A stretch of DNA of 64,000 nucleotides. Origin: Algimonas ampicilliniresistens. Lineage in GTDB: Bacteria; Pseudomonadota; Alphaproteobacteria; Caulobacterales; Maricaulaceae. The notes beneath the pieces are model-generated. The model was given only the letters and a program-made list of their open reading frames with translations. It did no database searches and was not told the origin of the DNA. The translations under genes were made by a program, and so were the position numbers. Below are positions 17,639 to 26,175 of this stretch, piece by piece (positions within the stretch are counted from its first letter, which is position 1; each line of letters starts with the position of its first letter). The stretch lies in assembly GCF_030159955.1 (NCBI RefSeq), contig NZ_BSNK01000001.1, positions 372,001-436,000 of the forward strand. The letters are read 5' to 3'.

Positions 17639-19402
17639 ATGCAGCCACACCACACGTACAAAGCATTTATCAGTTATAGCCACCATGACCGGAAATGGGG
17701 CTCGTGGCTGCACCGAAAGCTTGAGCATTACCCGTTTCCTCCCAAGGTTCTCTCTGTAGATAGGGACGGCAAGTATAGTCCCTATCTAATGCGACCCATT
17801 TTCCGAGATCGTGAGGAATTGACCGCTGGCCATGATCTGGGCAGAAAAATCGAAGCGGCCTTAAAGCGGTCCGAAGCCTTGATCGTCATATGTTCTCCCG
17901 CGAGTGCAAAGTCGCACTGGGTCAATCAGGAGATCTTATACTTCAAGCGGCATAATCGTGACGCTCGCATCTTTAGTGTCATCGTTGAAGGGGAGCCCTT
18001 TTCAGGCGGAGAAACCGAATGTTTCCCTGACGCTCTGCGATACACGGTCGATGAGACAGGGGCGTTGACCCGAACACCCGCGGAGCCTCTCGCCGCAGAC
18101 TTACGGAATATTGGCGACGGAAAACGGCTTGGCTTACTGAAACTTCTATCGGGCTTGGCCAACATAGGTCTGGATGATCTGGTCCAAAGAGACCTTAGAC
18201 GCAGCAGACAGCGCGTGATGACCATCACGCTATCCGCATTGGCCATTGTGATAGCGATGGGTTCACTCTTGATAAGCGCAATGAATGCGCGAGAGGAGGC
18301 GGATTTCCGTCGGAACATAGCGGAAGAGCAAATAGAGTTCATGCTGACGGATTTAAAAGAGGAAGTTAAGAAGGTCGGGCGTCTCGACGTGCTCGATGTC
18401 GTCATTCAGAGAGCGAGTGCCTATTACGATGATTTTGAACCGACCCTAGATCAGCCAAAGGCTTATGAACGTTTATCGCGTGTGAATATGAGCCTAGGTG
18501 AAATTGCGCTTGAATTTGGTCGAGTCGAATCCGTGGACGAAAAGCAGCCCAGATCAGCGCGATCCTATTTTGAAGACGCCTATAATCAGGCACGCCGTTT
18601 ATATGAGCGCGCTCCAGACAATGCAGATTACGTTTTTAACTATGCGCAAGCTGCGTATTGGTTGGGTAGTTTGAACTTTTCCGAAGATACCAAAAACGAA
18701 GCTCGGCAATTTTTTGAAAAATATGCAGATCTAGCGAAACATTTGTCGGTCCTTGAGCCGAATACACTTCGCGGTCGTATAGAGCCCATAATGGCGGACA
18801 CCAATTTGGCCATATGGGATTCTAGGCTAGGAAAGCTCAACGTTCCAACTAAGACTATTGATGAGTTGGTGAGCCGGTTTGAGGCCGCATACGCGTCGTT
18901 TCCAACGGCCCAACAGATAATTAAAGAGCTGGCCTACGCCTATGCATGGCAAGCGGAGGTTCATGCCGCAGAGGCCCCGGATTTCTCAGTGCTGACGCGG
19001 CAAAAACAACTTCTAGTCTTGCAAATCGCGCTCCGAAATGACCCAAAAGATAGGGCTCTGGAGCATGAAGTAAATCTCGCTGCAGCAGGCGTTGCTAAAG
19101 CTATGTTGAATGCAGAGCGGTATCACGACGTTGTCGATATCATTAATAATAGAATGAAGTCGGCGGAGAGGTTGTGGCAGCTAGATCGTTCAAATGATTA
19201 TTTCCTGAGAAACTATGTGTGGTTGAATTACTATTTGGCGAGCGCCGAGGTTTCCTTGGGTAAAGTAAAATACGCAAGACAACGGATCGAAGAAATTCAA
19301 CGTGCGAAAATATTCTTCGACGGCAGAGAGGTAAGCCTCCCTGTGATTTTCTCAGAAGTAGAGAAATACATTGAAAAACTTGAACTGCACGCATCTAAAT
19401 AG
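17639..19402 (+). CDS. TIR-domain protein with transmembrane helix and TPR-like region
   Basis: 587 aa. The N-terminal TIR_2-type domain opens with YKAFISYSHHD (box 1). It continues through RDREELTAG and CSPASAKSHW, followed by VNQEI whose Glu (E98 from this start) sits where the NADase catalytic Glu lies in bacterial TIRs. A single hydrophobic helix at about 193-215 follows, then a helical region of TPR-like repeats (about 220-580). Bacterial TIRs usually cleave NAD+ or make cyclic ADP-ribose-type signals; here the enzyme would be tethered to the membrane with the TPR part on the other side or partly buried. I prefer ATG 17639 because homology starts there; ATG 17549 adds 30 unlikely residues. 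It is followed after 10 bases by the next gene, so both are probably co-transcribed. Defence or signalling is inference. Confidence 0.82.
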   Translation: MQPHHTYKAFISYSHHDRKWGSWLHRKLEHYPFPPKVLSVDRDGKYSPYLMRPIFRDREELTAGHDLGRKIEAALKRSEALIVICSPASAKSHWVNQEILYFKRHNRDARIFSVIVEGEPFSGGETECFPDALRYTVDETGALTRTPAEPLAADLRNIGDGKRLGLLKLLSGLANIGLDDLVQRDLRRSRQRVMTITLSALAIVIAMGSLLISAMNAREEADFRRNIAEEQIEFMLTDLKEEVKKVGRLDVLDVVIQRASAYYDDFEPTLDQPKAYERLSRVNMSLGEIALEFGRVESVDEKQPRSARSYFEDAYNQARRLYERAPDNADYVFNYAQAAYWLGSLNFSEDTKNEARQFFEKYADLAKHLSVLEPNTLRGRIEPIMADTNLAIWDSRLGKLNVPTKTIDELVSRFEAAYASFPTAQQIIKELAYAYAWQAEVHAAEAPDFSVLTRQKQLLVLQIALRNDPKDRALEHEVNLAAAGVAKAMLNAERYHDVVDIINNRMKSAERLWQLDRSNDYFLRNYVWLNYYLASAEVSLGKVKYARQRIEEIQRAKIFFDGREVSLPVIFSEVEKYIEKLELHASK

Positions 19403-19412
19403 GGAGCTTAAG

Positions 19413-20000
19413 ATGGAGCCAAAAAAGCTTGTAATTTATAGAGATTTTCGTGGAAACCCACGAATGACTCGATTAGAAAATTTGAATAGAGGGCGAGGAT
19501 TTATTGAGGAAATTAAGAGATTTTCTGACGGAGATGGATATACTCCAAGTAATTTCCCGCAGCGACTCTGGGACCTGATTTACAAGTCAGATTTAAACTT
19601 TGGCGTTCTTGAGGGAATGCCGATCGAAATTCATCTTGATGAGCAAACCTTCGGTGATTTTAAGTTCTATGATGGGTTTGAACGAGTGCATGGATATAAA
19701 CTTCGGCACTGGACAAGCAGACCAATCAGTATCGATAATCCGAGAGATGAGTACCGTGACATAATTGAAAATGCTCCAGATATGTCGAAGATGTTTACGA
19801 AGTTAGTGGTTGAAGACGATGTCCTTAAATTTACCTATGAGGGGCCGTCTGCCGTGAAAAATAGACAGGATATATGGAGGGATAAATATCTTTTTGTTTA
19901 TGATCTCTATCTGACCAAGAGAGATGGTTATGATCCTAATGATGCAACCACATATATCTGGTTCGATCCAATTATCCGAAATGATGGAAGTCCGCCATAG
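19413..20000 (+). CDS. Unknown protein in the TIR cluster, AT-richer than neighbours
   Basis: 195 aa, not recognised. The start is ATG 19413 with AGGGAGCTTAAG directly upstream; an ATG at 19371 inside the TIR gene lacks such a site. No signal peptide or membrane helix is visible. The sequence is rich in aromatic and charged residues with predicted beta content, and it ends YIWFDPIIRNDGSPP. A DP-x-x-x-ND tail of this kind closes several small all-beta proteins of unknown role, but I cannot name the family. Base composition is visibly more AT-rich than the flanking genes, which suggests separate acquisition. It lies between the TIR gene and the SLOG-like gene, and it may be their partner or regulated cargo. 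Confidence 0.7.
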   Translation: MEPKKLVIYRDFRGNPRMTRLENLNRGRGFIEEIKRFSDGDGYTPSNFPQRLWDLIYKSDLNFGVLEGMPIEIHLDEQTFGDFKFYDGFERVHGYKLRHWTSRPISIDNPRDEYRDIIENAPDMSKMFTKLVVEDDVLKFTYEGPSAVKNRQDIWRDKYLFVYDLYLTKRDGYDPNDATTYIWFDPIIRNDGSPP

Positions 20001-20051
20001 GCAATAGTGCATGTTCAAGGAATCGAGTGTTAAGGATAGACTAGGTCTCAG

Positions 20052-21557
20052 ATGATACCTCGTGATCAATACGACTCCGCTATCGTAGCTTTGCGCGAGA
20101 GCCCCGACAGCTTGCCGCATATGCATCAGGCTGTTTTGGCGCTCGCGCGTGCAGGATCGCTTGCTTTTGCACGGCAGGAATATGCGCGCTACGGACTGGA
20201 TAAGGTTTGGCATGATGAAGACATCATGGCTCTGGGGGGGCGCCTGTACAAAGATCTGTATCTCAGCTCCGGCGGCGTGACGGCCCGCGACTTCGCACTC
20301 GAGTCAGCGGATCGATATGAAGCCGCGTTCAGGGCAACGGGTGGATATTATTCCGGGATCAATGCAGCGACCATGGCTTGGCTTGGCGGTGTCCCCAATA
20401 AAATCGCCAACATGCGGGCTCAGCGTGTCCTTGAGTTGCTGCCCACACAAGATTTGTCCGAAAAAACAGATAAATATTTCGTCGAGGCCACGCGAGCAGA
20501 AGCACGTCTTCTACTTGGTGAGGAGAGTGCCGCGCAATCCGCTCTCCAAGAGGCTTGGGACCATGATCCGCTGAACTATGTGGCGCAGGCATCAACGCTT
20601 AAACAGCTCAAAATGATTTCTAAAAAGCTTGAACAACCCCTGTCGTGGCTCAGTCATTTCACGCCCCCTCAATCGGTTCACTTTGCTGGCTATATTTTCG
20701 AAAATTCAATACCGGAGACTGATCTGTTGGACCTCAAGAAAAAGGTCACGGACTCTATTCAACGGCAGGATATCGGCTTTGGATATGGGGCGCTTGCAGC
20801 GGGATCCGATATCTTGATCGCGGAAGCGTTACTGGATCAGGGTGCGGAATTAAACGTCGTGCTGCCGGGCCCAAAACACGCATTCATAGAAAGATCTGTG
20901 CGTCCATATGGGGCGCATTGGCTTGATAGATTTGAAACTTGTTGGGAGCAGGCAGCGTCGCGGCAAGAATTGGACATTGGTTCATCTAAGCCAACCGATA
21001 CATTAACGGGGCTTGCCAGCGCCATGTCTATGGGGATGGCGATCCGTAGCGCGGACAGGCTGGCTGTGCCGGCCACTCAATTATTGATTTGCAACCCGGA
21101 CGATAGAGTGTCTCAAACTGCGGCGGATGCGGCACTATGGAAGGAGTTTGGTAGAGATCAGACCTTCATAATGTCGCCCGCAGTCCAAAGTTCGACAAAC
21201 ACGCCGCGAGACCCACTCGGGGATACTCTAAAGTATATCCTTGTGGAGGGTAGGCAGGAGAGCGCTCACGTTGAGAGTGACATGGTAGCCATACTGAACA
21301 CGGCCCATCATTTGCGAGAGAGTGGTCATCCTCAAATCAAGCTTGGAATCCATACCTATCTGAAGGGCGACCCGAAGGCACAGATTATTGCGCAGTCTCT
21401 GCTAGAGGCGGCGCTTCCGGGCGGAATATATGTATCGGACACGATGGCCAATCTGATTGCTTTGATGGCACATGATACACATAGCGTGAGCTATGCCGGA
21501 AGAACGCAGGACGATTACGAAGCCTACGCACTCGTTGCGAAGCCTAAGTTAGCCTAA
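20052..21557 (+). CDS. TRAFs-binding/TPR protein with SLOG-like and degenerate cyclase-like domains
   Basis: 501 aa cytoplasmic protein with three parts. Residues 1-200 match the MAP3K TRAFs-binding type (DUF4071): DLYLSSG, YYSGINAATMAWLGG and a following ALQEAWDHDPLN repeat. Residues 210-330 form a Rossmann-like SLOG-type segment with GYGALAAGSDILIAEALLDQG and a VVLPGP loop followed by ERSVRPYG-x-W. Residues 380-497 resemble the end of a class III cyclase homology domain (IKLGIHTYLKGDPKAQ, PGGIYVSDTMANLIAL, YAGR), but the metal-binding Asp motifs are not apparent, so it is probably non-catalytic or a sensor. SLOG domains bind or process nucleotide-derived ligands in conflict systems, which fits the TIR gene upstream. 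The gene ends in a 4-base overlap with the convergent Crp-type gene. Domain calls are by pattern. Confidence 0.68.
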   Translation: MIPRDQYDSAIVALRESPDSLPHMHQAVLALARAGSLAFARQEYARYGLDKVWHDEDIMALGGRLYKDLYLSSGGVTARDFALESADRYEAAFRATGGYYSGINAATMAWLGGVPNKIANMRAQRVLELLPTQDLSEKTDKYFVEATRAEARLLLGEESAAQSALQEAWDHDPLNYVAQASTLKQLKMISKKLEQPLSWLSHFTPPQSVHFAGYIFENSIPETDLLDLKKKVTDSIQRQDIGFGYGALAAGSDILIAEALLDQGAELNVVLPGPKHAFIERSVRPYGAHWLDRFETCWEQAASRQELDIGSSKPTDTLTGLASAMSMGMAIRSADRLAVPATQLLICNPDDRVSQTAADAALWKEFGRDQTFIMSPAVQSSTNTPRDPLGDTLKYILVEGRQESAHVESDMVAILNTAHHLRESGHPQIKLGIHTYLKGDPKAQIIAQSLLEAALPGGIYVSDTMANLIALMAHDTHSVSYAGRTQDDYEAYALVAKPKLA

Positions 21558-22201
21558 CGGATGTGCCGCTCTAATCGCTCCATATCCCTGATGATGATGG
21601 CGCCGGATGTGCGGGATAAAACATCAAGACTGCACAATCGACTGACCGTCCGGGAGACTGTCTCACGTGTACTGCTAATCCGCCGTGCTACCTCTACAAA
21701 AACGGGGTTGGGCCGAATAATCTGACTCCCCGGATCACGCCCGATCGGTTTGGCCATACGTTTGAGCTCGGCACAGACGCGACCGGGCGCGGATAATGTT
21801 ACGGCTTCGACCAAACGTAGCGTCATGTCATTTAATCTCTGAGCCATATCTCTCTGGATTAGGTTTTGCAGATCAGGGTTCTGGCTCAGGAGCGTTTCAA
21901 ACATTTGCGGTTTCAGGACAACGATCTGCACAAAAGTGTCGGCGACAGCTTCGGATGTTCTCGTGTTCTCAATAAAATAATCTATGTAGCCAATAAAATC
22001 GCCAGGTAAATATTGGCTGACCCATGTTTGTTGGCCAGTTTCTGAAAACACATGCGCTGAAATTTGGCCGTCTAAAATGAAACTAATTTCCGACGCCGGA
22101 TCATCCATCGAAAATAATCGATCCGAAGGGCTTAAGGTTTGAATAGTCCCGTAAGACCGAATTAGGGATTCACGATTATTTTGAACCTCGTCCCGCCCCA
22201 C
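21554..22201 (-). CDS. Crp/Fnr-family transcriptional regulator
   Basis: 215 aa: cyclic-nucleotide-binding-type beta-roll (about 20-135), dimer helix and winged helix-turn-helix. The recognition helix reads STRETVSRTVSRL. Its RETVSR keeps the Arg, Glu and Arg that read GTGA half-sites in CRP. There is no N-terminal Cys cluster, so it is not an Fe-S FNR. The start is GTG 22201, with GGGAG eight bases upstream. A CRP-like palindrome lies at 22267-22284, between this gene and the lipoprotein, and may give autoregulation and control of the lipoprotein/subtilase pair. If it binds a cyclic nucleotide, the cyclase-like protein encoded next to it is a natural partner, but that protein looks degenerate. 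Confidence 0.88.
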   Translation of the reverse strand: MGRDEVQNNRESLIRSYGTIQTLSPSDRLFSMDDPASEISFILDGQISAHVFSETGQQTWVSQYLPGDFIGYIDYFIENTRTSEAVADTFVQIVVLKPQMFETLLSQNPDLQNLIQRDMAQRLNDMTLRLVEAVTLSAPGRVCAELKRMAKPIGRDPGSQIIRPNPVFVEVARRISSTRETVSRTVSRLCSLDVLSRTSGAIIIRDMERLERHIR

Positions 22202-22266
22202 AACGTAGTCTCCCTAGGAGGTAATACGTTTCAAAATAATAAAGTATAGTCAAGAAATTCTGCTGA

Positions 22267-22284
22267 GCGTGATGATGATCACGC
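22267..22284. promoter_or_regulatory. CRP-like palindrome between the Crp-type regulator and lipoprotein genes
   Basis: GCGTGAT-GATG-ATCACGC is a perfect inverted repeat that contains GTGA-N6-TCAC, the core of a CRP site. It lies 66 bp before the regulator start and 59 bp before the lipoprotein start, so it could serve both. The RETVSR recognition helix of the neighbouring regulator fits this half-site. Confidence 0.6.
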
Positions 22285-22342
22285 GGCGAAGAAGCGGATT
22301 TCAGTTACGCCATCATTTGTAGAAATGAATGGGGTACAGGAA

Positions 22343-24421
22343 ATGCGACAGGTAACGGCGGGGCTTTTCACGACAACGGCGCTGGCAGCGCTTATCTTGA
22401 GTGGCTGTGCGAGTGGTCCCTATGTTCAGCCCGATATTCCACGGCCCGGGATGCAGTTTTCCAATGATGCCGACAGGAAAGCACTCGGTAAAAAGCTCGG
22501 TGTTGAGTTCCAATCCGGTTCAACTAACGTTGAGACGAAACCCATCAGTTACCAAGCAGCTGACCAATATGGGCGGTTTTTGATTGATGCTTACAATAAC
22601 GCGTTGCAGGCTTCGGCTCAGAAACGACGTGGCGCGAATCTTGGCTCTATCTGGGGCGGGCTCGTCGCTCTCGGCCTTGAAGCGACAGATAATGGTGGCG
22701 ACACGGCCCTGATAACAGGGCTGAGCGCATCAGGCCTGGGAATTAGCAGCCGTGTCCTGATCTCACCGAGCCACGAAGCCGCCTATAGTCTGGGTGCGCG
22801 GCAAGTGATCTGCGTTCTATCTGCGGCGACTGATAATCGCCCTCAGGGTACCGAGTTTGATCGGATTGAGAAAATGAAAGCAATTCTGTCAGAGTATCAG
22901 CAGGAATATAATGACGTAGTGGATAGTTTTAGGTCGGAATTCAGTGATCTGATTTATGACGCAACGGACGATGCGAGTGGAGTAATCGATCAAGCCATTA
23001 GGGACTCGGAAGCAACAGCCAAGCGAAGGTCGACTCAGGATAAACCCGTCGAGCCTGAAATCCCCATAAGTGCGAGAGAGAGTCTACTAGAAAGTTTTGT
23101 GAGTCAGATTGAGGCGATCAGGGCCACAAATAATATTCCACAACCCGATGCGAGTCTGGCGGCAGATCGTGCGAAGAGCGAAGTCGACGCTTTACTCCAA
23201 GACTATGATCGACTTGGGGCACAATTATTCAACCGGATTGAAACTGTTCGCATGCAAGTGAATGATGCGGTTCGACGCACTCAACCGGATCTCATTCAGC
23301 TCAATGACAATTTGCGAGCGTCCGTTGATGGGGGTCTCGCTTTTGCGGATTTATCGACGGTAAAGCCCAAATCCATGACACAGCCCGCACCTTTAGATGT
23401 AAATAATACTGATCCGAATGTGGGTGTCACTCTATGGTCTAGCGGCGATGGTGAACTCAACCAGCTTAAGTCAGAACTCGATAGTATCACAGACGACTTG
23501 ACCAAAGCTCGCAATGAGGACTTCGCTCGGATCATAACATTAAGAAACAAGATAAACGCAACGGTCAAAGAACTCGAAGATGACATAAAGGCTCTCGGTG
23601 GCCAGACGGTTCTGACCTTCCCAGACAATGCGTTCGCAGCCTGCACGGGTGCCAAGATCGACGCCATCGACCGAGCGCCCGCCATCGCTATCAATCCCGG
23701 CAGTTTCGCATTAGCTGAAGGTTATGAAGGCGGAACCGTTAATACCGAAATCACGGGTGGTGCAGCGCCCTATTTCGTCAAGGACCGTCCTGATGGCGTC
23801 TCGGTCAATGGATCGATCCTGTCAGTTACGTTGGAAAAGAACGATATCAAGCCCGGCGGGCAGGACCAGCAATTCATCATCACTGATACGCTTGGAAAAG
23901 CGACGATTTTCACCATCAAACAACCGCCAAAACTAGCAAACTCAGCTGGTGGGCCGACTGTTCCAGCCGCTCCCAATCCCGCATCCATTGGCAATGAAGA
24001 TGATACGGATGTGTTACTGTCAGGAGACAGAGTGACTGCTGTTCAGACAGCTTTGCAGTCCGCCGACAGTGGCCAACTCATTAGCCGGCTCGATATTGAT
24101 GAGGTTAATACATATTTGAGCGAGACCGACGCAGATGGCAATCCGGCCAACAACTTTGTCGATAGCCGTTTTGGGCCAGTCACGCGCTGGGTCGTTCAGG
24201 GCTATATAGACGACCTTTTGGATCAGGATGCCAACGCCGTAAGCCAGGCCAGCTGCGAAGCGACCGACGCTATCCTGACTGAAATCAACGACCATTCATT
24301 GGACAACAACTTCCTTGTCTATTCGCAGGACGCGATCGGATTAATGAAAAAACAGGACGTCGACGAGGGACTGCTATCGCTGGCGGCTTGTCTGCTGAAG
24401 GTTCCCGAAGCTGCTGAATAG
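22343..24421 (+). CDS. Large lipoprotein, coiled-coil rich, unknown function
   Basis: 692 aa. A lipoprotein signal ends in the lipobox LSGCAS, so the mature protein is anchored by its Cys at residue 22, probably to the outer membrane. A conserved-looking region with ALGLEATDNGGDTALITGLSASG and SPSHEAAYSLGARQVICVL follows, which may be a glycine-rich membrane-associating segment. Long charged helices come next (about 180-430), then beta-rich domains: an Ig-like segment with GGAAPYFVKDRPDGVSVNG and a C-terminal DDTDVLLSGDRVTAVQTAL part. No enzyme motif was seen. The start is ATG 22343 with CAGGAA upstream; ATG 22325 is in frame. The subtilase gene follows after 95 bases, so the two may act together, but no interaction can be shown from sequence. 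Confidence 0.8.
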   Translation: MRQVTAGLFTTTALAALILSGCASGPYVQPDIPRPGMQFSNDADRKALGKKLGVEFQSGSTNVETKPISYQAADQYGRFLIDAYNNALQASAQKRRGANLGSIWGGLVALGLEATDNGGDTALITGLSASGLGISSRVLISPSHEAAYSLGARQVICVLSAATDNRPQGTEFDRIEKMKAILSEYQQEYNDVVDSFRSEFSDLIYDATDDASGVIDQAIRDSEATAKRRSTQDKPVEPEIPISARESLLESFVSQIEAIRATNNIPQPDASLAADRAKSEVDALLQDYDRLGAQLFNRIETVRMQVNDAVRRTQPDLIQLNDNLRASVDGGLAFADLSTVKPKSMTQPAPLDVNNTDPNVGVTLWSSGDGELNQLKSELDSITDDLTKARNEDFARIITLRNKINATVKELEDDIKALGGQTVLTFPDNAFAACTGAKIDAIDRAPAIAINPGSFALAEGYEGGTVNTEITGGAAPYFVKDRPDGVSVNGSILSVTLEKNDIKPGGQDQQFIITDTLGKATIFTIKQPPKLANSAGGPTVPAAPNPASIGNEDDTDVLLSGDRVTAVQTALQSADSGQLISRLDIDEVNTYLSETDADGNPANNFVDSRFGPVTRWVVQGYIDDLLDQDANAVSQASCEATDAILTEINDHSLDNNFLVYSQDAIGLMKKQDVDEGLLSLAACLLKVPEAAE

Positions 24422-24516
24422 GATGCAGTCGAACTCAATTGGACGACGGCTCAGTCGGACCGACGACTTCGTAAGCGATGACCCCGACGAGCCCATTATG
24501 TAGGGATGGTGCGCAA

Positions 24517-25917
24517 ATGACCAAAACAGTCCTGATCATGCTGGATAGTGACTATCTGGACGAAGATTTCGAGGCCATTCTTGCCATTGCCCCGCCCGAC
24601 GGTGGCGATGCATCTGCGGCCTATGAGCCATCACCTGACACTGCCAAAACCATCACGACGCCGCAATCAGATGGCTTGCGTTTTGCGCACCGGCGTCGCG
24701 TGTTGGCTGCCTTGGCAGAGTCCATTTTGGAGAAAAAGGGCAGCCTGCCACTTTCGGCAATGACGGCTCCACTTACGAAGGGCGAAATCGAAGAGACAGC
24801 ATTCGGAGATGATGCCGATCTGTCAGTGGATGAAGAAGAGCGTGTCAGTCTGCTTAGTGGGATTGGGGCGATCATTATACGAGGTGAAGATCTCGATATA
24901 GACGAAATAAATCAACGTGAGGGAGTCTCCGCCATTCCCGATACATTCATCCCGATGGTCGATTCATTTGAGATACAAACAGATAAGGAGAGACTATCTG
25001 ATCACTGGCATCTCGAGCAGATCGGACTTAGATCTGGTCAATCGGGCGGTAAGGGGACTGTGATCGGTATCCTAGATACAGGAATCGATAGAAGTCACCC
25101 TGAATTTTCGGGAAAGCGAGTCTACTTTCAGGAATTCGATAAGGATGGACGGCCAGTCAATAGGCAAGCGCGCGATGCGAGTGGGCACGGGACTCATGTC
25201 TGTTCGATCGCTGCCGGCGCGACATATGGCGTTGCGCCCAATGCCGCTCTGGCTGTGGCGGCTGTTATGACGACTCGCGACAGTAAAGGGAGGCTGGGCG
25301 GGAAAGCTCCTCAGATCGCTGCTGGTATTGATTGGCTTGTAAAAAAGCAGTTTCGTTCCAATCGAAGGGGTGTCGATATAATCAACGTATCAATCGGCTT
25401 GGAGGGTTATGACAACTCTCTTATCAGCATGATACGCGCAGGGCGAAAGCATGGAATTCCTACTGTAGCTGCGATCGGGAATAATGGTCGAAAAGGGCAA
25501 CACAATCATACCTCTCCGGGGAATTATGCGAAAACCCTGGGTGTCGGGGCTAGCGATATCGATGACATGGTTGCAGACTTTAGCGATTGGGGCAAAGGCC
25601 CCTACCCGGAGGGGCCGCGCTACCCTGTTCCAAATATCTCTGCACCCGGTGTCCACGTGAAGGCTGCTATTCCTGGTCGAGCTTACGCACGGTTTAGCGG
25701 CACGTCCCAAGCCGCCCCCATTGTGACGGGGGTCGCGGCCCGCTGGATGGCGGCAAACCCGGCTTTCCGGCGGAATCCGGAAGCGCTCTTCGGTCAGATG
25801 AAACGTTCGCTCGATCAGGTCCGCGAGAATAGTATACGGCGAAATCAAGGTGGGCTTGGACGAATTCGAGCTGTACCTCCGCCGACAGCGGGTAACATGA
25901 ATAGAGGGAATGCTTGA
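24517..25917 (+). CDS. Subtilisin-family (S8) serine peptidase, no signal peptide
   Basis: 466 aa. The catalytic triad is complete: Asp187 in VIGILDTGIDRSHPEF, His227 in SGHGTHVCSIAAG and Ser397 in FSGTSQAAPIVTG, with the oxyanion Asn in AAIGNNG. The N-terminal 165 residues are acidic and may form an I9-like propeptide (SAIPDTFIPM precedes the mature domain). No signal peptide or membrane helix is seen, which is unusual for a subtilase and suggests a cytoplasmic protease or a route other than Sec. The start is ATG 24517 with GGGATGG upstream; ATG 24478 is possible. Cytoplasmic S8 peptidases occur as effectors in predicted bacterial conflict systems, and the TIR/SLOG genes lie 3-7 kb upstream. 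That link is inference. Confidence 0.9.
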   Translation: MTKTVLIMLDSDYLDEDFEAILAIAPPDGGDASAAYEPSPDTAKTITTPQSDGLRFAHRRRVLAALAESILEKKGSLPLSAMTAPLTKGEIEETAFGDDADLSVDEEERVSLLSGIGAIIIRGEDLDIDEINQREGVSAIPDTFIPMVDSFEIQTDKERLSDHWHLEQIGLRSGQSGGKGTVIGILDTGIDRSHPEFSGKRVYFQEFDKDGRPVNRQARDASGHGTHVCSIAAGATYGVAPNAALAVAAVMTTRDSKGRLGGKAPQIAAGIDWLVKKQFRSNRRGVDIINVSIGLEGYDNSLISMIRAGRKHGIPTVAAIGNNGRKGQHNHTSPGNYAKTLGVGASDIDDMVADFSDWGKGPYPEGPRYPVPNISAPGVHVKAAIPGRAYARFSGTSQAAPIVTGVAARWMAANPAFRRNPEALFGQMKRSLDQVRENSIRRNQGGLGRIRAVPPPTAGNMNRGNA

Positions 25918-26175
25918 TCACGCACGGGGCATTTTCAGGAGAAATTTTGACCGAAGCGAGCGGCTACACGCTGCCTAGTCGACGACTGAAAAGGGCTCAG
26001 TTGGGGGAAGGCAAAGAGAATGTTGTAGCCAACGGTGACCAGAACCGAACATTCACCACAAAGGCTATTCGACGCTCATATGTTTCGAAACGGCTAAAAT
26101 ACTTCTGGAATATGGTATTAGATTGCACGGATATTATTCGAGCTGAGATCTACTGCCAATGCCGTTGTTTTAACT

